NCBI RefSeq assembly: GCF_009379765.1
Contig: NZ_WHTD01000002.1
Span: 62,001 to 126,000 of the forward strand
DNA from: Actinophytocola sp.
GTDB taxonomy: Bacteria > Actinomycetota > Actinomycetes > Mycobacteriales > Pseudonocardiaceae
Length of the DNA stretch: 64,000 bases
Reading direction: 5' to 3'
Shown here: positions 43,239 through 53,381 of the stretch, piece after piece
Layout of the letters: each line of letters opens with the position of its first letter
How positions within the stretch are numbered: the stretch's first letter is position 1
Notes under the pieces: model-generated
Databases searched by the model: none
Told to the model about the DNA's origin: nothing
Seen by the model: the letters and a program-made list of their open reading frames with translations, nothing else
Translations under genes and position numbers: made by a program

Positions 43239-43243
43239 CCGGC

Positions 43244-44065
43244 ATGCTGGCACTCACCCTCGCCGCTGCCGTGCTTGTCGGGGTCACGCTCGGCGTCCTC
43301 GGCGGCGGCGGGTCGATCCTCACCGTGCCGATCCTGGTCTACCTCGCCGGGCTCGACGCCAAGCACGCCATCGCGATGTCGCTGTTCGTCGTCGGCGTCA
43401 CCAGCGCGATCGGTGTCATCGCCCACGCGCGGGCCGGGCGGGTGCGCTGGCGCACCGGACTCGTGTTCGGCGCCGCCGCGATGGCCGGCGCATACGGCGG
43501 CGGCAGGCTCGCGGCGCTCATCCCCGGCGAATGGCTGCTCGCCGGGTTCGGGGTGATGATGCTGGCCACCGCAGTCGCGATGCTCCGCGAACCCCGCACC
43601 GCCACCTCGACACGCCACGAACTATCCGTGCCCCTCGCCGTCAGCGAAGGGGTCGTGGTCGGCGCGGTCACCGGTCTCGTCGGCGCGGGCGGCGGGTTCC
43701 TGGTGGTGCCGGCGCTGGTGCTGCTCGGCGGGTTGCCGATGGCCGTCGCGGTCGGCACGTCGCTAGTGGTGATCGCGATGAAGTCGTTCGCCGCGCTCGC
43801 CGGTTACCTCGCCACCGTTCACATCGACTGGACGCTGGCCCTGGCGGTCACAGCAGCCGCGGTGCTCGGCGGCGTTCTCGGTGGCCGGCTCGCCGGTCGC
43901 GTCCCGGACCGTTTGCTGCGCAAGGGTTTCGGCTGGTTCGTGGTCGTCATGGGCGTGTTCGTCCTCGCCCAGCAACTGCCACCGGTCTGGTGGCCGATCC
44001 TCGCGATCCTCGCGATCGGCGCGGTCGCAGTGATCGCAGTCAGGCGAGTCCCAGCACGGAGATGA
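43244..44065 (+). CDS. TauE/SafE-type sulfite or thiosulfate exporter
   Basis: The 273-residue protein has about eight membrane helices and the TauE/SafE repeats (GVLGGGGSILTVPILVYLAG in the first half, GLVGAGGGFLVVPALVLLGG in the second). It most likely exports sulfite made by the dioxygenase. ATG 43244 is 5 bases after the rhodanese stop. Its last 26 bases overlap the convergent CysRS-like gene. Confidence 0.86.
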   Translation: MLALTLAAAVLVGVTLGVLGGGGSILTVPILVYLAGLDAKHAIAMSLFVVGVTSAIGVIAHARAGRVRWRTGLVFGAAAMAGAYGGGRLAALIPGEWLLAGFGVMMLATAVAMLREPRTATSTRHELSVPLAVSEGVVVGAVTGLVGAGGGFLVVPALVLLGGLPMAVAVGTSLVVIAMKSFAALAGYLATVHIDWTLALAVTAAAVLGGVLGGRLAGRVPDRLLRKGFGWFVVVMGVFVLAQQLPPVWWPILAILAIGAVAVIAVRRVPARR

Positions 44066-45137
44066 GCAGGCGGGCAGCGTCTCCGCCCGCCTGCGCCGCG
44101 ACGGCGATCGCGGCCGGCACGTCCAGGTCGCGTGCCAGTAGTTGGCACACCTCGTCAACCGCGCCGGAACCGGACCGCGCGGCGGCCTCGTGCAGCAGCC
44201 GCACCCGGTCTGCGGCGGTGTCCAGAAGTTCGGGCCGGTAGTCCCAGCTCTCCTGCCACGGCCGGTCGAGGATCATCATCCGCACCGCAGCCGCAGGATG
44301 CTCGGTGAGCAGGCCGGCGAGCAGCACGAGGTTCCCGCTTGATTTGGCCATCTTCGCGCCGTCAACGGTCACCGTGCCGACGTGGAACCATGCCCGCGTG
44401 TGCGGTGCGACGCCGGTGAACGCCTCAGCGATCGCAGCGTGGTAGGAGTGGTGCGGGAAACTCAGGTCCGCGCCACCGGCGTGCACGTCCATCCCGGCGC
44501 CGAACACGGACAGGGCCATCACCACACACTCGGCGTGCCAACCCGGCCGGCCCTGCCCCCACGGCGACAGCCACGTCTGGTGGTCGTGCTCGACGGCCTG
44601 CCACAGCGCAACGTCGAACGGATCGTCCTTGTCCGGATCGTCCGGCCGTCCGCCGAACTCGGCCGCGAGCCGCAACGCCGTCACCTGCTCCGCATCCGCG
44701 CGGACGGGGACGCCGGCACCGCGGAAGTACACCGATCCCGACCGCTCGTAGGCCGCGCCGGACTCAAGCAGCGCCGCGGCCAGTCGGACCACCGCGCCGA
44801 CGTAACGGTGCGCCCAGGGCTCATGGTCCGGACGACGCACGTGCAGCGCCGACATGTCCCCCGCGAACAAGAACTCCTGGAACGCCGCGAAGTCATCGGC
44901 ACGACTCCCGGCACGCATGGCTGCCGAGTCCAGCACGTCGTCCACATCGGTGACGTTGCGGCACACGACCGGCTCGACACGCAGACACCGGCGCAGCACC
45001 CGCGCGAGGGTGTCCACCCATACGAACGTCGCGGCGTGACCGAGATGCGTCACGTCATAGGGCGTGATGCCGCACGTGTAGATCCGCGCCCGGTCCAGCA
45101 ACGCCAACCGCCAGCCCGCGATCGTCAGGGTGTTCAT
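44040..45137 (-). CDS. Cysteinyl-tRNA synthetase/MshC-like ligase
   Basis: The 365-residue protein has the class I catalytic core: CGITPYDVTHLGHAATFV (HIGH-type motif with zinc-ligand Cys), HAECVVMALSVFG and FPHHSYHAAIAEA (zinc Cys and His pair) and KMAKSSGNLV as KMSKS. This phrase set is nearest to MshC, the cysteine ligase of mycothiol synthesis, and to CysRS. It lacks the C-terminal anticodon-binding domain and is shorter than MshC (about 410). It overlaps the CstR-like gene (ATGA). In the present context it might activate cysteine to form persulfides or make a thiol; inference only. Confidence 0.8.
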   Translation of the reverse strand: MNTLTIAGWRLALLDRARIYTCGITPYDVTHLGHAATFVWVDTLARVLRRCLRVEPVVCRNVTDVDDVLDSAAMRAGSRADDFAAFQEFLFAGDMSALHVRRPDHEPWAHRYVGAVVRLAAALLESGAAYERSGSVYFRGAGVPVRADAEQVTALRLAAEFGGRPDDPDKDDPFDVALWQAVEHDHQTWLSPWGQGRPGWHAECVVMALSVFGAGMDVHAGGADLSFPHHSYHAAIAEAFTGVAPHTRAWFHVGTVTVDGAKMAKSSGNLVLLAGLLTEHPAAAVRMMILDRPWQESWDYRPELLDTAADRVRLLHEAAARSGSGAVDEVCQLLARDLDVPAAIAVAAQAGGDAARLLISVLGLA

Positions 45138-45400
45138 GCCAGTGTCAGAAACAGCTTCTCCAGCCGCGCACGGTCCACGGCCGCCTGCTCCGACCCATCA
45201 GCCACACAATGCTCCAGCCCACTGGCGATCAGCCGGAACCCAGCACGGTCCAACGCCCGCGACACCGCCGCCAGCTGGATGATCACGTCCTCGCAGTCCC
45301 GCCCGGACTCGATCATCTGGACAATGCCACCCACCTGCCCCTGTACCCGCCGCAACCGCTTCGTCACGTCGGACAGGACGTCCTCGCTCAGCTCCACCAC
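45134..45400 (-). CDS. CsoR-family repressor, CstR-like persulfide sensor
   Basis: The 88-residue helical protein aligns with CsoR over its whole length (KRLRRVQGQVGGIVQMIE). It has Cys36 and Cys65 but Gly61 in place of the copper-binding His of CsoR, which is the pattern of CstR, the sulfane-sulfur sensor that forms interprotein di- and trisulfides between these cysteines. It would repress the ATACCCC-type operators at 41228, 41263 and 45811. It lies between thioredoxin and the CysRS-like gene on one strand. Confidence 0.86.
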   Translation of the reverse strand: MVELSEDVLSDVTKRLRRVQGQVGGIVQMIESGRDCEDVIIQLAAVSRALDRAGFRLIASGLEHCVADGSEQAAVDRARLEKLFLTLA

Positions 45401-45410
45401 GCCACCTCCA

Positions 45411-45428
45411 GTACCCCCGAGGGTATAC
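45411..45428. promoter_or_regulatory. Degenerate CsoR/CstR-type operator
   Basis: GTACCCCCGAGGGTATAC is an imperfect version of the palindromes at 41228 and 41263. It lies in the 32-base gap between the thioredoxin stop and the CstR-like start, possibly giving the repressor its own promoter. Confidence 0.5.
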
Positions 45429-45432
45429 GACG

Positions 45433-45792
45433 TCAGTCCGAGGTGGACAGCGATGTGCGCACCTCGACCATGTCGACCTCGCCGACCTTCTCGGTCAGCT
45501 GCTCAAGCGCGGCCGCCGGCAGGGCACCCGGCTGCGAGTAGAGCACCACACCGTCCCGAACCGCCATCAGCGTCGGGATCGACGAGACCCCGAACGCCTG
45601 CGCCAGCGCGACCTGCGCCTCGGTGTCGACCTTGCCGAAAACGATGTCCGGATGCCGCTCCGCCGCCTGCTCGAACACCGGCGCGAACATCCGGCACGGC
45701 CCGCACCACGCCGCCCAGAAGTCCACCAACACCGTGCCCGACCCACTCACCACGTCATTGAAATTCTGCTCGGTCAACTCGACCGTCGCCAT
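45433..45792 (-). CDS. Thioredoxin
   Basis: The 119-residue protein is a thioredoxin with the redox centre WCGPC at 29-33, DFWAAW before it and the cis-Pro in SSIPTLM. It reduces disulfides and persulfides, which fits its place ahead of a CstR-like repressor. The ATG follows GAGGAGG. A CsoR/CstR-type half-palindrome at 45811 is just upstream. The 20-residue C-terminal tail is longer than usual. Confidence 0.9.
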   Translation of the reverse strand: MATVELTEQNFNDVVSGSGTVLVDFWAAWCGPCRMFAPVFEQAAERHPDIVFGKVDTEAQVALAQAFGVSSIPTLMAVRDGVVLYSQPGALPAAALEQLTEKVGEVDMVEVRTSLSTSD

Positions 45793-45810
45793 CAGGTTCC
45801 TCCTCCTCAG

Positions 45811-45826
45811 ATACCCCCTACCGTAT
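45811..45826. promoter_or_regulatory. CsoR/CstR-type operator of the thioredoxin operon
   Basis: ATACCCCCTACCGTAT keeps the left half of the operators at 41228 with a degenerate right half. It is 19 bases upstream of the thioredoxin start. Confidence 0.58.
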
Positions 45827-45891
45827 AGGTAACTCGCCGGGTCGGCGCGATGTTCCCGACGTACACGCGGGCGGAACGTCGTGGTTCGGCG

Positions 45892-45905
45892 GGGACCAAG
45901 GACCC
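45892..45905. promoter_or_regulatory. DosR-like box before the hydrogenase cluster
   Basis: GGGACCAAGGACCC is a strong match, 36 bases before the hypF GTG. It is the only recognisable control site ahead of the nine-gene hyp-hydrogenase cluster. Confidence 0.62.
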
Positions 45906-45941
45906 TGGCTGCGCCGGTTCCCCGCAGTCAGGCTCGAAGTC

Positions 45942-48249
45942 GTGAGGACCTGTCCCGAACCCAGTAGCGCCGCCGAGGTCGCGGTGCGGGTCGAGGTGTA
46001 CGGCACCGTGCAGGGCGTCGGTTTCCGACCATTCGTCTACCGGCTCGCCACAGACCTTCGGCTACGTGGCGACGTCCGCAACGCGGGCGGACACGTAGTG
46101 GTCCGGCTCACGGGGCACCCCGACGCCGTCGACGAGTTCCTCACCCGCCTCACCAGCGAGCCCCCCCAGCCAGTCCCACATCGTCCGGATCGCCGTCACC
46201 AAGAACACCTGCCCACCCACGAACACGTTCACCATCCTCGCCAGCAGTGCCGATCCGGTCGACCTCGCCGGCCCTCGTGACCTGCCACCGGATCTGGCCA
46301 CCTGCGACGCCTGCCTGCGCGAGCTGTTCGACCCGACCGACCGGCGGTTCCGCTACCCGTTCCTCAACTGCACCGACTGCGGGCCGAGAGCAACCATCGT
46401 CGGCGACCTGCCCTACGACCGCTCCCGCACAGCCATGCGGGCCTTCCCGATGTGTGACCCATGCGCGACCGAGTACCGGGACCCGGCGAACCGCCGGTTC
46501 CACGCCGAGCCAACGGCCTGCCCCGACTGCGGCCCGCGACTCCACTGGGACGGCGCGACGGATGTGGACGCACTCGCGGCCGCCGAAGCGGTGATCTCCG
46601 CCGGTGGCCTGGTCGCCGTCAAGGGCGTAGGCGGCTTCCAGCTGGTGTGCGCGGCGAACGCGCAACCGGCGGTGGCACGCCTACGTGCGGCGAAACACCG
46701 CCCGCACAAGCCGTTCGCGGTCATGACCAACGACGTCACCGCGCTGGTGGTGGTGGACCCGCCCGCCGAGGCAGCTCTCCGCTCCACGGCCCGGCCCATC
46801 GTGCTGCTGCCCAGACGGGCGGACGCGCCGGTCGCCGAAGCGGTCGCGCCAGGGCTCGCCGAACTGGGCGTCTTCCTGCCCTACAGCCCACTGCACCACC
46901 TGCTGCTGGCCGACCTGGACATGCCGCTGGTGGTGACGAGCGGCAACCGGTCCGACGAGCCGATCGCGATCGACGACGACCAGGCGGCGGCCGTGCTCGG
47001 CCCGTTCGTCGACGGCATCCTCGGCCACGACCGCCCGATCTGGTCGCGCTACGACGACTCCGTGGCGCGCGTGGTGTCCGGTCGCCAGCAGGTGATCCGG
47101 CGCGCCAGGGGCTACTCCCCCGCGCCGCTACCACTGCCGGCGGCCACACCCCAGCCGCTGCTCGCCGTCGGCGCACAACTGAAGAACACCGTGACCCTGG
47201 GCATCGACGTGCAAGCCGTCACCGGACCACACCTCGGCGATCTGTCCGATGTGGACACTCATGCCGCGTTCCTCGACTCGATCGCCGCGCTGTCCCGGCT
47301 GCACGCGCTCGATCCGAAGGTCGTGGCCCACGACCTGCACCCCGGTTACCTGTCCACCCAGCACGCGCGGAAGTGGTGGGCCGCGCGGAACCGGGTCGGG
47401 GTGCAGCACCACCACGCGCACGTCGCCGCCACCGCTGCCGAACACGGGGTCACCGGGCCGTTCCTGGGCCTGGCCTACGACGGTCTCGGTCTCGGCGACG
47501 ACGGCACGCTGTGGGGCGGCGAGCTCCTGCTGTGCGACTACACGCGTTACCGCAGGCTCGCCCGGTTCGGCACCGCCCCGCTGCCGGGCGGCGAGGCCGC
47601 GGTACGCCACCCGGCCAGAATGGCGCTCGGCTACCTCTTCGGCGCCGAGGACCGGCTGCCGGACCGCCTCGCCGCCGAGCTGGCGCGCGGCGTCACCGAA
47701 CGGCTGGGCAGCAAGCAGGTCACGCGCGTCCGGCGGCTTGTCGCCGCGAATGTCAACTGTCCCAGAGCTTCCAGTGCCGGCCGGTTGTTCGACGCCGCGT
47801 CCGCACTGCTCGGGCTCTGCGACGAGACCACCTACGAGGGCGAGGCCGCGGTGCTGCTGGAGGCGGCGGCACGTCGCTGTGCCGGCGAGCCCGAGCCGCT
47901 GCGGTGGACGCTGCGCAGGCGCAGTGAGCTGTGGGTCTACGACCCCGCGCACACGCTCGTCGACGTGGCCACCTCGGACGAACCGGTGGCGACGGTCGCG
48001 CGGCGCTTCCACCACACCATCACCGAGGTCTCCGTCGCCATGGTCACCGAGTGCGCGCAGGAGACCGGCGTGCGCACGGTATGCCTCGGCGGCGGCGTGT
48101 TCCAGAACGCGCTCCTGGCCGGCGAGCTGATCACCGAACTAGCCGGCCAGGGCTTCGATGTCCACATCGGACAGCGGGTACCGGTCAACGACGGCGGCAT
48201 CAGCTACGGCCAGGCCGTGGTCGCCGCGGCGACTCTCAACGAAGGGTGA
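45942..48249 (+). CDS. hypF: Hydrogenase maturation carbamoyltransferase HypF (apparent frameshift)
   Basis: The protein needed for the CN ligands of [NiFe] hydrogenase is readable in two frames. From GTG 45942 an acylphosphatase domain (YGTVQGVGFRPFVYRLA) runs to about 46160; then, one base later in frame, come the paired zinc fingers (CDACLRELFDPTDRRF..., CTDC, CDPCATEY, CPDC), the YrdC-like domain (AVISAGGLVAVKGVGGFQL) and the Kae1-like domain (VQHHHAHVAA). The shift falls in a run of seven C at 46161-46167; with six the gene is one frame. So this is a base-calling artefact, a slippage site or a recent mutation. Otherwise full length (about 768 residues). Confidence 0.85.
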
Positions 48250-48254
48250 GGCTC

Positions 48255-48512
48255 ATGTGTCTGGGTGTGCCCGGCCGGATCGCGGCCGTCGACTACGAGG
48301 ACGGGCTCGGGAGGCCGTGGATGGGCACGGCCGACTTCGACGGTGTGCAACGTCCCGTGTGCCTCGCCTACACCCCGGAGGTAAACGTGGGTGACTACGT
48401 GATCGTGCACGTCGGCTTCGCCATCAGCCAGGTCGACGAGGAGGAGGCGGCACGCACCCTCGCGGTGCTCAAGGCCATACCCGACGCACTGACCTCGGAG
48501 TTGGGGCCATGA
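48255..48512 (+). CDS. hypC: Hydrogenase maturation chaperone HypC
   Basis: The 85-residue protein begins MCLGVPGRI, the HypC/HupF signature whose Cys2 holds iron during ligand assembly, followed by the small barrel ([25 protein letters not shown]). The ATG is 5 bases after hypF and the stop overlaps hypD (ATGA). HypC-HypD carries the Fe(CN)2CO unit to the large subunit. Confidence 0.93.
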   Translation: MCLGVPGRIAAVDYEDGLGRPWMGTADFDGVQRPVCLAYTPEVNVGDYVIVHVGFAISQVDEEEAARTLAVLKAIPDALTSELGP

Positions 48513-49612
48513 AGTACCTCGACGAGTACCGCGACCCGGTGCTGGCCCGCAGTCTGCTCGCCGAGCTGACGGCCACCGCAACGAAACCGTGGGCCATCAT
48601 GGAGGTGTGCGGTGGGCAGACGCACACCCTTGTCCGACAGGGCATCGACGAGCTGCTGCCGGCCGGTGTCCGGATGATCCACGGCCCCGGCTGCCCGGTG
48701 TGCGTCACTCCACTCGCGATGGTGGACAAGGCCGTGGCGATCGCGAGCCGCCCCGAGGTGATCTTCACCAGCTACGGCGACATGCTCCGCGTGCCCGGCA
48801 CGACCGGTGACCTGCTCGGCGTGAAGGCGCGGGGTGGTGACGTGCGGGTGGTCTACACCCCGCTCGACGCCGTGCGGATCGCGGAGCGGAACCCGGACCG
48901 GCAGGTGGTGTTCTTCGCCGTCGGCTTCGAGACCACCGCCCCGGCCAACGCCATGGCAGTGCTCCGCGCCGCCGCACTGGGCCTGCCGAACTTCACCGTG
49001 CTGGTCAGCCACGTGCTCGTGCCGCCAGCGATCACCGCCATCCTCGACGCGCCGGACAACCAGGTGCAGGCGTTCCTCGCCGCCGGACACGTGTGTGCGG
49101 TCATGGGCTTCACCGAGTACGAACCGCTCGCCGCCCGCTACCACGTGCCGATCGTCGTCACCGGGTTCGAACCGTTAGACCTGCTCGAAGGCATCCTCAT
49201 GGCGACCCGTCAGTTGGAGGAAGGGCGGGCCGAGGTCGAGAACCAGTACGTCCGCGCCGTCGACCGTGCCGGCAACACCGAGGCGCAAAAGGCTGTGCGG
49301 CGGGTGTTCCGGCTCACCGATCGCGACTGGCGCGGCATCGGCACCATCCCCACCAGCGGCCTCACCCTCACCGAGGAGTACGCGGCCTTCGACGCCGAGA
49401 CCCGGTTCGCGGTCGGCGACCTGCGTGCCCGCGAGCACCCCGACTGCATTGCCGGTGACGTGCTGCGCGGCACTCGCCTGCCGACCTCGTGCTCCGCCTA
49501 CGGCACCCGTTGCACGCCGAGGAACCCGCTCGGCGCGCCCATGGTGTCCGCGGAGGGCACGTGCGCCGCCTTCTACCACGCCGGTCGGCAGTCCACAGTG
49601 GAGGAATCATGA
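48509..49612 (+). CDS. hypD: Hydrogenase maturation protein HypD
   Basis: The 367-residue protein carries the HypD cysteines: EVCGGQTHT near residue 35, GPGCPVC near 67 and the C-terminal [4Fe-4S] cluster set ([10 protein letters not shown]). It is the scaffold where the Fe(CN)2CO unit is built. It overlaps hypC and hypE with 4-base couplings. Confidence 0.94.
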   Translation: MKYLDEYRDPVLARSLLAELTATATKPWAIMEVCGGQTHTLVRQGIDELLPAGVRMIHGPGCPVCVTPLAMVDKAVAIASRPEVIFTSYGDMLRVPGTTGDLLGVKARGGDVRVVYTPLDAVRIAERNPDRQVVFFAVGFETTAPANAMAVLRAAALGLPNFTVLVSHVLVPPAITAILDAPDNQVQAFLAAGHVCAVMGFTEYEPLAARYHVPIVVTGFEPLDLLEGILMATRQLEEGRAEVENQYVRAVDRAGNTEAQKAVRRVFRLTDRDWRGIGTIPTSGLTLTEEYAAFDAETRFAVGDLRAREHPDCIAGDVLRGTRLPTSCSAYGTRCTPRNPLGAPMVSAEGTCAAFYHAGRQSTVEES

Positions 49613-50658
49613 CGACGTTCGACCCACTGGCCATCACCTGTCCCACACCGCACGCGGAGACCGAGCGGGTGCTGCTGGGGCACGGGTCCGGCGGACAGCT
49701 GATGGCCGAACTGCTCCGGGACGTCATCACCCCGGCACTGGGTGGTGGCGGCGTCCTGGAGGACGCCGCGGTCGTCTCCGTCGCCGGAACGCAGATCGTG
49801 TTCAGCACGGACAGTTTCGTCGTCACACCACGGTTCTTCCCCGGCGGGGACATCGGGTCGCTCGCGGTCCACGGCACGGTCAACGACGTCGCCATGCGGG
49901 GAGCGACCCCGGTAGCGCTGTCAGTGGCCTACGTGCTCGAGGAGGGCCTGCCGATGACCGAACTGCGCCGGATCACCGCGTCGGTGGCGACGGCGGCGCA
50001 CGCGGCCGGCGTGCCGGTGGTCACCGGTGACACGAAGGTGGTCGAGCGGGGCAGCGCGGACGGCATCTACCTGACCACAACGGGAATCGGTGTCCGCCCG
50101 CCCGGTGTCGACCCGTCTGCCGCGAAGTGCCGGCCGGGTGACGTGGTGCTGGTGTCCGGCCCGATCGGCGGGCACGGCATGGCGATCCTGTCCGCCCGCC
50201 AGGACCTCGGCTTCGACTCCGACATCGTCTCGGACAGCCAGCCACTGCACCTGTTGGTGCGGACCATGCTGGACGTCGGCGGCGCGGCCGTGCACGCGTT
50301 GCGGGACCCGACACGCGGCGGGGTGGCGAGCGCGCTCAACGAACTTTCCGAGGCATCCGGCGTGTCCATCGAGGTTGACGAGGCCGCGCTGCCGGTGTCG
50401 CCGCAGGTCGCGGCCGCGTGCGAGACCCTCGGCCTGGACCCGCTGCACGTCGCCAACGAGGGCTGTCTGATCGCGATGGTGGCGCCGGAGTCGGCGGACC
50501 GGGTCCTCGCCGCCATGCGCCGGCGCCCGGAAGGCGTGACGGCCCGCGCGATCGGCCGCGTGGGCGACGGGCCCGGCCGGGTCACCGTACGCACGCTCGT
50601 CGGCTCGTCGCGGGTCCTGGACATGCTCGTCGGGGAACAGCTTCCCCGCATCTGCTGA
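49609..50658 (+). CDS. hypE: Hydrogenase maturation protein HypE
   Basis: The 349-residue AIR-synthase-like enzyme dehydrates the HypF-made thiocarboxamide to thiocyanate. It has [26 protein letters not shown] and [12 protein letters not shown]-binding parts, and ends in Arg-Ile-Cys, the required C-terminal Cys. ATG 49609 overlaps the hypD stop; GAGG precedes it. No hypA or hypB is in this cluster, so nickel insertion must rely on genes elsewhere. Confidence 0.94.
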   Translation: MTTFDPLAITCPTPHAETERVLLGHGSGGQLMAELLRDVITPALGGGGVLEDAAVVSVAGTQIVFSTDSFVVTPRFFPGGDIGSLAVHGTVNDVAMRGATPVALSVAYVLEEGLPMTELRRITASVATAAHAAGVPVVTGDTKVVERGSADGIYLTTTGIGVRPPGVDPSAAKCRPGDVVLVSGPIGGHGMAILSARQDLGFDSDIVSDSQPLHLLVRTMLDVGGAAVHALRDPTRGGVASALNELSEASGVSIEVDEAALPVSPQVAAACETLGLDPLHVANEGCLIAMVAPESADRVLAAMRRRPEGVTARAIGRVGDGPGRVTVRTLVGSSRVLDMLVGEQLPRIC

Positions 50659-50672
50659 ATCGGAGGCCCACC

Positions 50673-51776
50673 ATGAAACTCATTGAGCACAGTGACCTCG
50701 ACATACTGATGCGGGTACTGCGCGGCGAGGGGTACACGGTCGTCGGCCCGACGGTCCGGGACGGGGCGATCGTCCTGGCCGAGCTGACCGGCGCGGACCA
50801 GTTGCCGACCGGTTGGGGTGTGGAGGCCGACGCAGGCCGGTACCGGCTGGTGGCACGGGATGACGAGATGACGTTCGGACACGCCGCGGGTCCGGGATCG
50901 TGGAAGTCGTTCCTGCACCCCGCGCACGAGAGGCTGACGACCGCCGAGTGGGACGAGTCCGGCCTGGTGTTCCACGCCGCGGCGGAACCGCCGCCCCGCT
51001 ACGCGTTCCTCGGTGTCCGGCCGTGCGACCTCGCGGCCATGGGCGTGCTCGACGGGGTGCTCGCGCGTGGCGCCTACCCGGACCCGAGCTACACCGCGCG
51101 CCGCGACGGTGTGTTCGTGATCGCGGTCAACTGCACCGAACCCGGCAGCACGTGCTTCTGCGTGTCCATGGGCGGCGGACCCAAAGCTGGTGCCGGCTAC
51201 GACCTCGCCATGACCGAGCGGCTCGACGAGCACGGGCACCGGTACCTGGTCGACGCCGGCAGCACCGCCGGCCAGCAAGTTCTCGACCGCTTGCCGCACC
51301 GGCCGGCGGAACCCACCGACGTCGCGGGCGCCGACGCGGACCTCTCCGCCGCGGCGGAGAAGATGGGGCGGGCAATGCCGGAAGTCGACCTGCGGCAACT
51401 GCTCGCCGACAACCGCGAGTCGCCGCACTGGGACGACATCGCGAGCCGCTGCCTGTCCTGCGCCAACTGCACCATGGTCTGCCCCACGTGCTTCTGCACC
51501 ACCACCGAGGACGTCACCGACCTCACCGGCGACCACGCGGAACGCTGGCGCCGCTGGGACTCCTGCTTCAACCTCGACTTCTCCTACCTCCACGGCGGAG
51601 AGGTCCGCACCAGCACCGCCAGCCGCTACCGCCAGTGGATCAGCCACAAGCTCTCCACCTGGCACGACCAGTTCGGCACCTCGGGCTGCGTCGGCTGCGG
51701 CCGGTGCATCGCCTGGTGCCCCGCCGGCATCGACATCACCGAAGAAGCGGCGAAGCTGGTGGACAGCCATGACTGA
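50673..51776 (+). CDS. Group 3b hydrogenase beta subunit, 4Fe-4S protein (HydB/HyhB-like)
   Basis: The 367-residue protein belongs to the anaerobic sulfite reductase A/sulfhydrogenase beta family: [25 protein letters not shown], and two C-terminal [4Fe-4S] motifs ([14 protein letters not shown] and [12 protein letters not shown]). It wires the hydrogenase to the diaphorase. GGAGG precedes ATG 50673 by 7 bases. It overlaps the gamma gene. Confidence 0.88.
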   Translation: MKLIEHSDLDILMRVLRGEGYTVVGPTVRDGAIVLAELTGADQLPTGWGVEADAGRYRLVARDDEMTFGHAAGPGSWKSFLHPAHERLTTAEWDESGLVFHAAAEPPPRYAFLGVRPCDLAAMGVLDGVLARGAYPDPSYTARRDGVFVIAVNCTEPGSTCFCVSMGGGPKAGAGYDLAMTERLDEHGHRYLVDAGSTAGQQVLDRLPHRPAEPTDVAGADADLSAAAEKMGRAMPEVDLRQLLADNRESPHWDDIASRCLSCANCTMVCPTCFCTTTEDVTDLTGDHAERWRRWDSCFNLDFSYLHGGEVRTSTASRYRQWISHKLSTWHDQFGTSGCVGCGRCIAWCPAGIDITEEAAKLVDSHD

Positions 51777-52614
51777 GACCCTCACCCATCCCGAGACCCG
51801 GGACCCGATGCTGCCGACCCGGTACACCGTCGTGGACCGCGTCGTCGAGACCCGGGACAGCGCGACACTCACGCTCGCCCCCGTCGCCGAGTCCCTGCCA
51901 CGGTTCCGGCCGGGTCAGTTCACGATGATCTCCGTGCCGGGTGTCGGCGAGATCGCCGTGTCGATCAGCGGCGACCCCCGCTACGAGCACATCCTGGTGC
52001 AAACTGTTCGCGCGGTCGGTGCGGTTAGCCAAGCGATCCACGACGCCGCTCCCGGCACCGTCCTCGGCGCGCGCGGCCCGTTCGGCACGGACTGGGACCT
52101 GCCGAGCGCGGCCGGCGCTGACCTGCTCCTGGTCGCCGGCGGGATCGGGCTCGCACCCCTGCGGCCGGTCCTGCTCGGCGCACTCGCCTGCCGGGCGCGC
52201 TACGGCCGGATCACGCTCGTGCTCGGCGCGCGGACACCGGCCGAGATCCTGTACCGCGAACAGGTCCGCTCCTGGACAGAGGACCTCTCCGTGATGTCCA
52301 CAGTGGACCACCCGACACCGGGATGGCACGGGCGGGCGGGTCTGGTCACCGCGCCGCTCGCCGAGGCCGAGCTGGACCCGGCATGCACGGTCGCGTTCCT
52401 GTGCGGGCCCGAGGTAATGATGCGGTTCAGTGCCGAGTGCCTGCTCGAGCGGGGAGTCCCTGCTCAGCGCATCCGGCTTTCGCTGGAGCGCAACATGAAA
52501 TGCGGAATCGGCCTGTGTGGACACTGCCAGTTCGGCCCCCTGCTCGTCTGCCGGGACGGCCCGGTCCTCCACTACGGGCAGGTCGCCGACCTGCTCACGG
52601 TCAAGGAGCTGTGA
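51769..52614 (+). CDS. Group 3b hydrogenase gamma subunit, FAD/NAD(P) diaphorase
   Basis: The 281-residue ferredoxin-reductase-like protein has an FAD site ([12 protein letters not shown] and AVSISG), NAD(P) site ([12 protein letters not shown]) and a C-terminal [2Fe-2S] motif ([12 protein letters not shown], with a later Cys in VCRDGP). It transfers hydride between the cluster chain and NAD(P), making the enzyme a bidirectional NADP-linked hydrogenase or sulfhydrogenase. ATG 51769 overlaps the beta gene by 8 bases and its stop overlaps the next start. Confidence 0.9.
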   Translation: MTETLTHPETRDPMLPTRYTVVDRVVETRDSATLTLAPVAESLPRFRPGQFTMISVPGVGEIAVSISGDPRYEHILVQTVRAVGAVSQAIHDAAPGTVLGARGPFGTDWDLPSAAGADLLLVAGGIGLAPLRPVLLGALACRARYGRITLVLGARTPAEILYREQVRSWTEDLSVMSTVDHPTPGWHGRAGLVTAPLAEAELDPACTVAFLCGPEVMMRFSAECLLERGVPAQRIRLSLERNMKCGIGLCGHCQFGPLLVCRDGPVLHYGQVADLLTVKEL

Positions 52615-53381
52615 TGGACACACCCACACTCGCAGTCTGGAAGCTCACCTCCTGCGACGGCTGCCAACTCACCCTCCTCAACTGCGAGGACGAGCTGCTG
52701 CCGCTGGCCGGTCAGGTGCGGATCAAGCACTTCATCGAGGCCTCCAGCGCGATCGAGCCAGGCCCGTACGACGTGTCGCTGGTCGAGGGCTCGATCACCA
52801 CCGAGGAGGAAGCCGAGCGGATCAAGGACATCCGAGCGCAGTCGAAGGTGCTGATCGCGCTCGGCGCGTGCGCCACCGCCGGCGGCATCCAGGCCCTGCG
52901 CAACTTCGGCGACGTCGCCGAGTTCCGCTCACTGGTCTACGCCCAGCCGCAACACATCGCCACCCTCGCCACCTCGACCGCGGTCGCCGACCACGTCCAG
53001 GTCGACTACGAGCTACGCGGCTGCCCCATCGACCGCCACCAACTGCTGGAGGTGCTGTCAGCGTTCCTGGTAGGCCGCAAGCCGGACCTGCCCGACGACA
53101 GCGTGTGCACCGAATGCAAGCGGCGCGGCATCACCTGCGTCATGGTCAGCGAGGGCATCCCCTGTCTCGGGCCGGTCACCCACGCCGGCTGCGGCGCGCT
53201 GTGCCCCGCCTACCGGCGTGGCTACTTCGGCTGCTTCGGCCCGGTGCGCCACCCGAACACCGACGCGCTGGTCCGGCAGCTGACCGCCTGCGGCATGTCC
53301 GATGTGGACATAGACCGGGTGTTCCGCACCTTCACCGCACCAGCATTCCAGGGAGCCAGCGATGACCCACAGAAGCGGTAG
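52614..53381 (+). CDS. Group 3b [NiFe] hydrogenase small subunit
   Basis: The 255-residue protein has the proximal cluster cysteines ([14 protein letters not shown] and [11 protein letters not shown]), [19 protein letters not shown] and later [17 protein letters not shown]. These bind up to three [4Fe-4S] clusters. No signal peptide is present, in keeping with a cytoplasmic group 3 enzyme. ATG 52614 overlaps the gamma stop; the end overlaps the large-subunit start. Confidence 0.9.
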   Translation: MDTPTLAVWKLTSCDGCQLTLLNCEDELLPLAGQVRIKHFIEASSAIEPGPYDVSLVEGSITTEEEAERIKDIRAQSKVLIALGACATAGGIQALRNFGDVAEFRSLVYAQPQHIATLATSTAVADHVQVDYELRGCPIDRHQLLEVLSAFLVGRKPDLPDDSVCTECKRRGITCVMVSEGIPCLGPVTHAGCGALCPAYRRGYFGCFGPVRHPNTDALVRQLTACGMSDVDIDRVFRTFTAPAFQGASDDPQKR

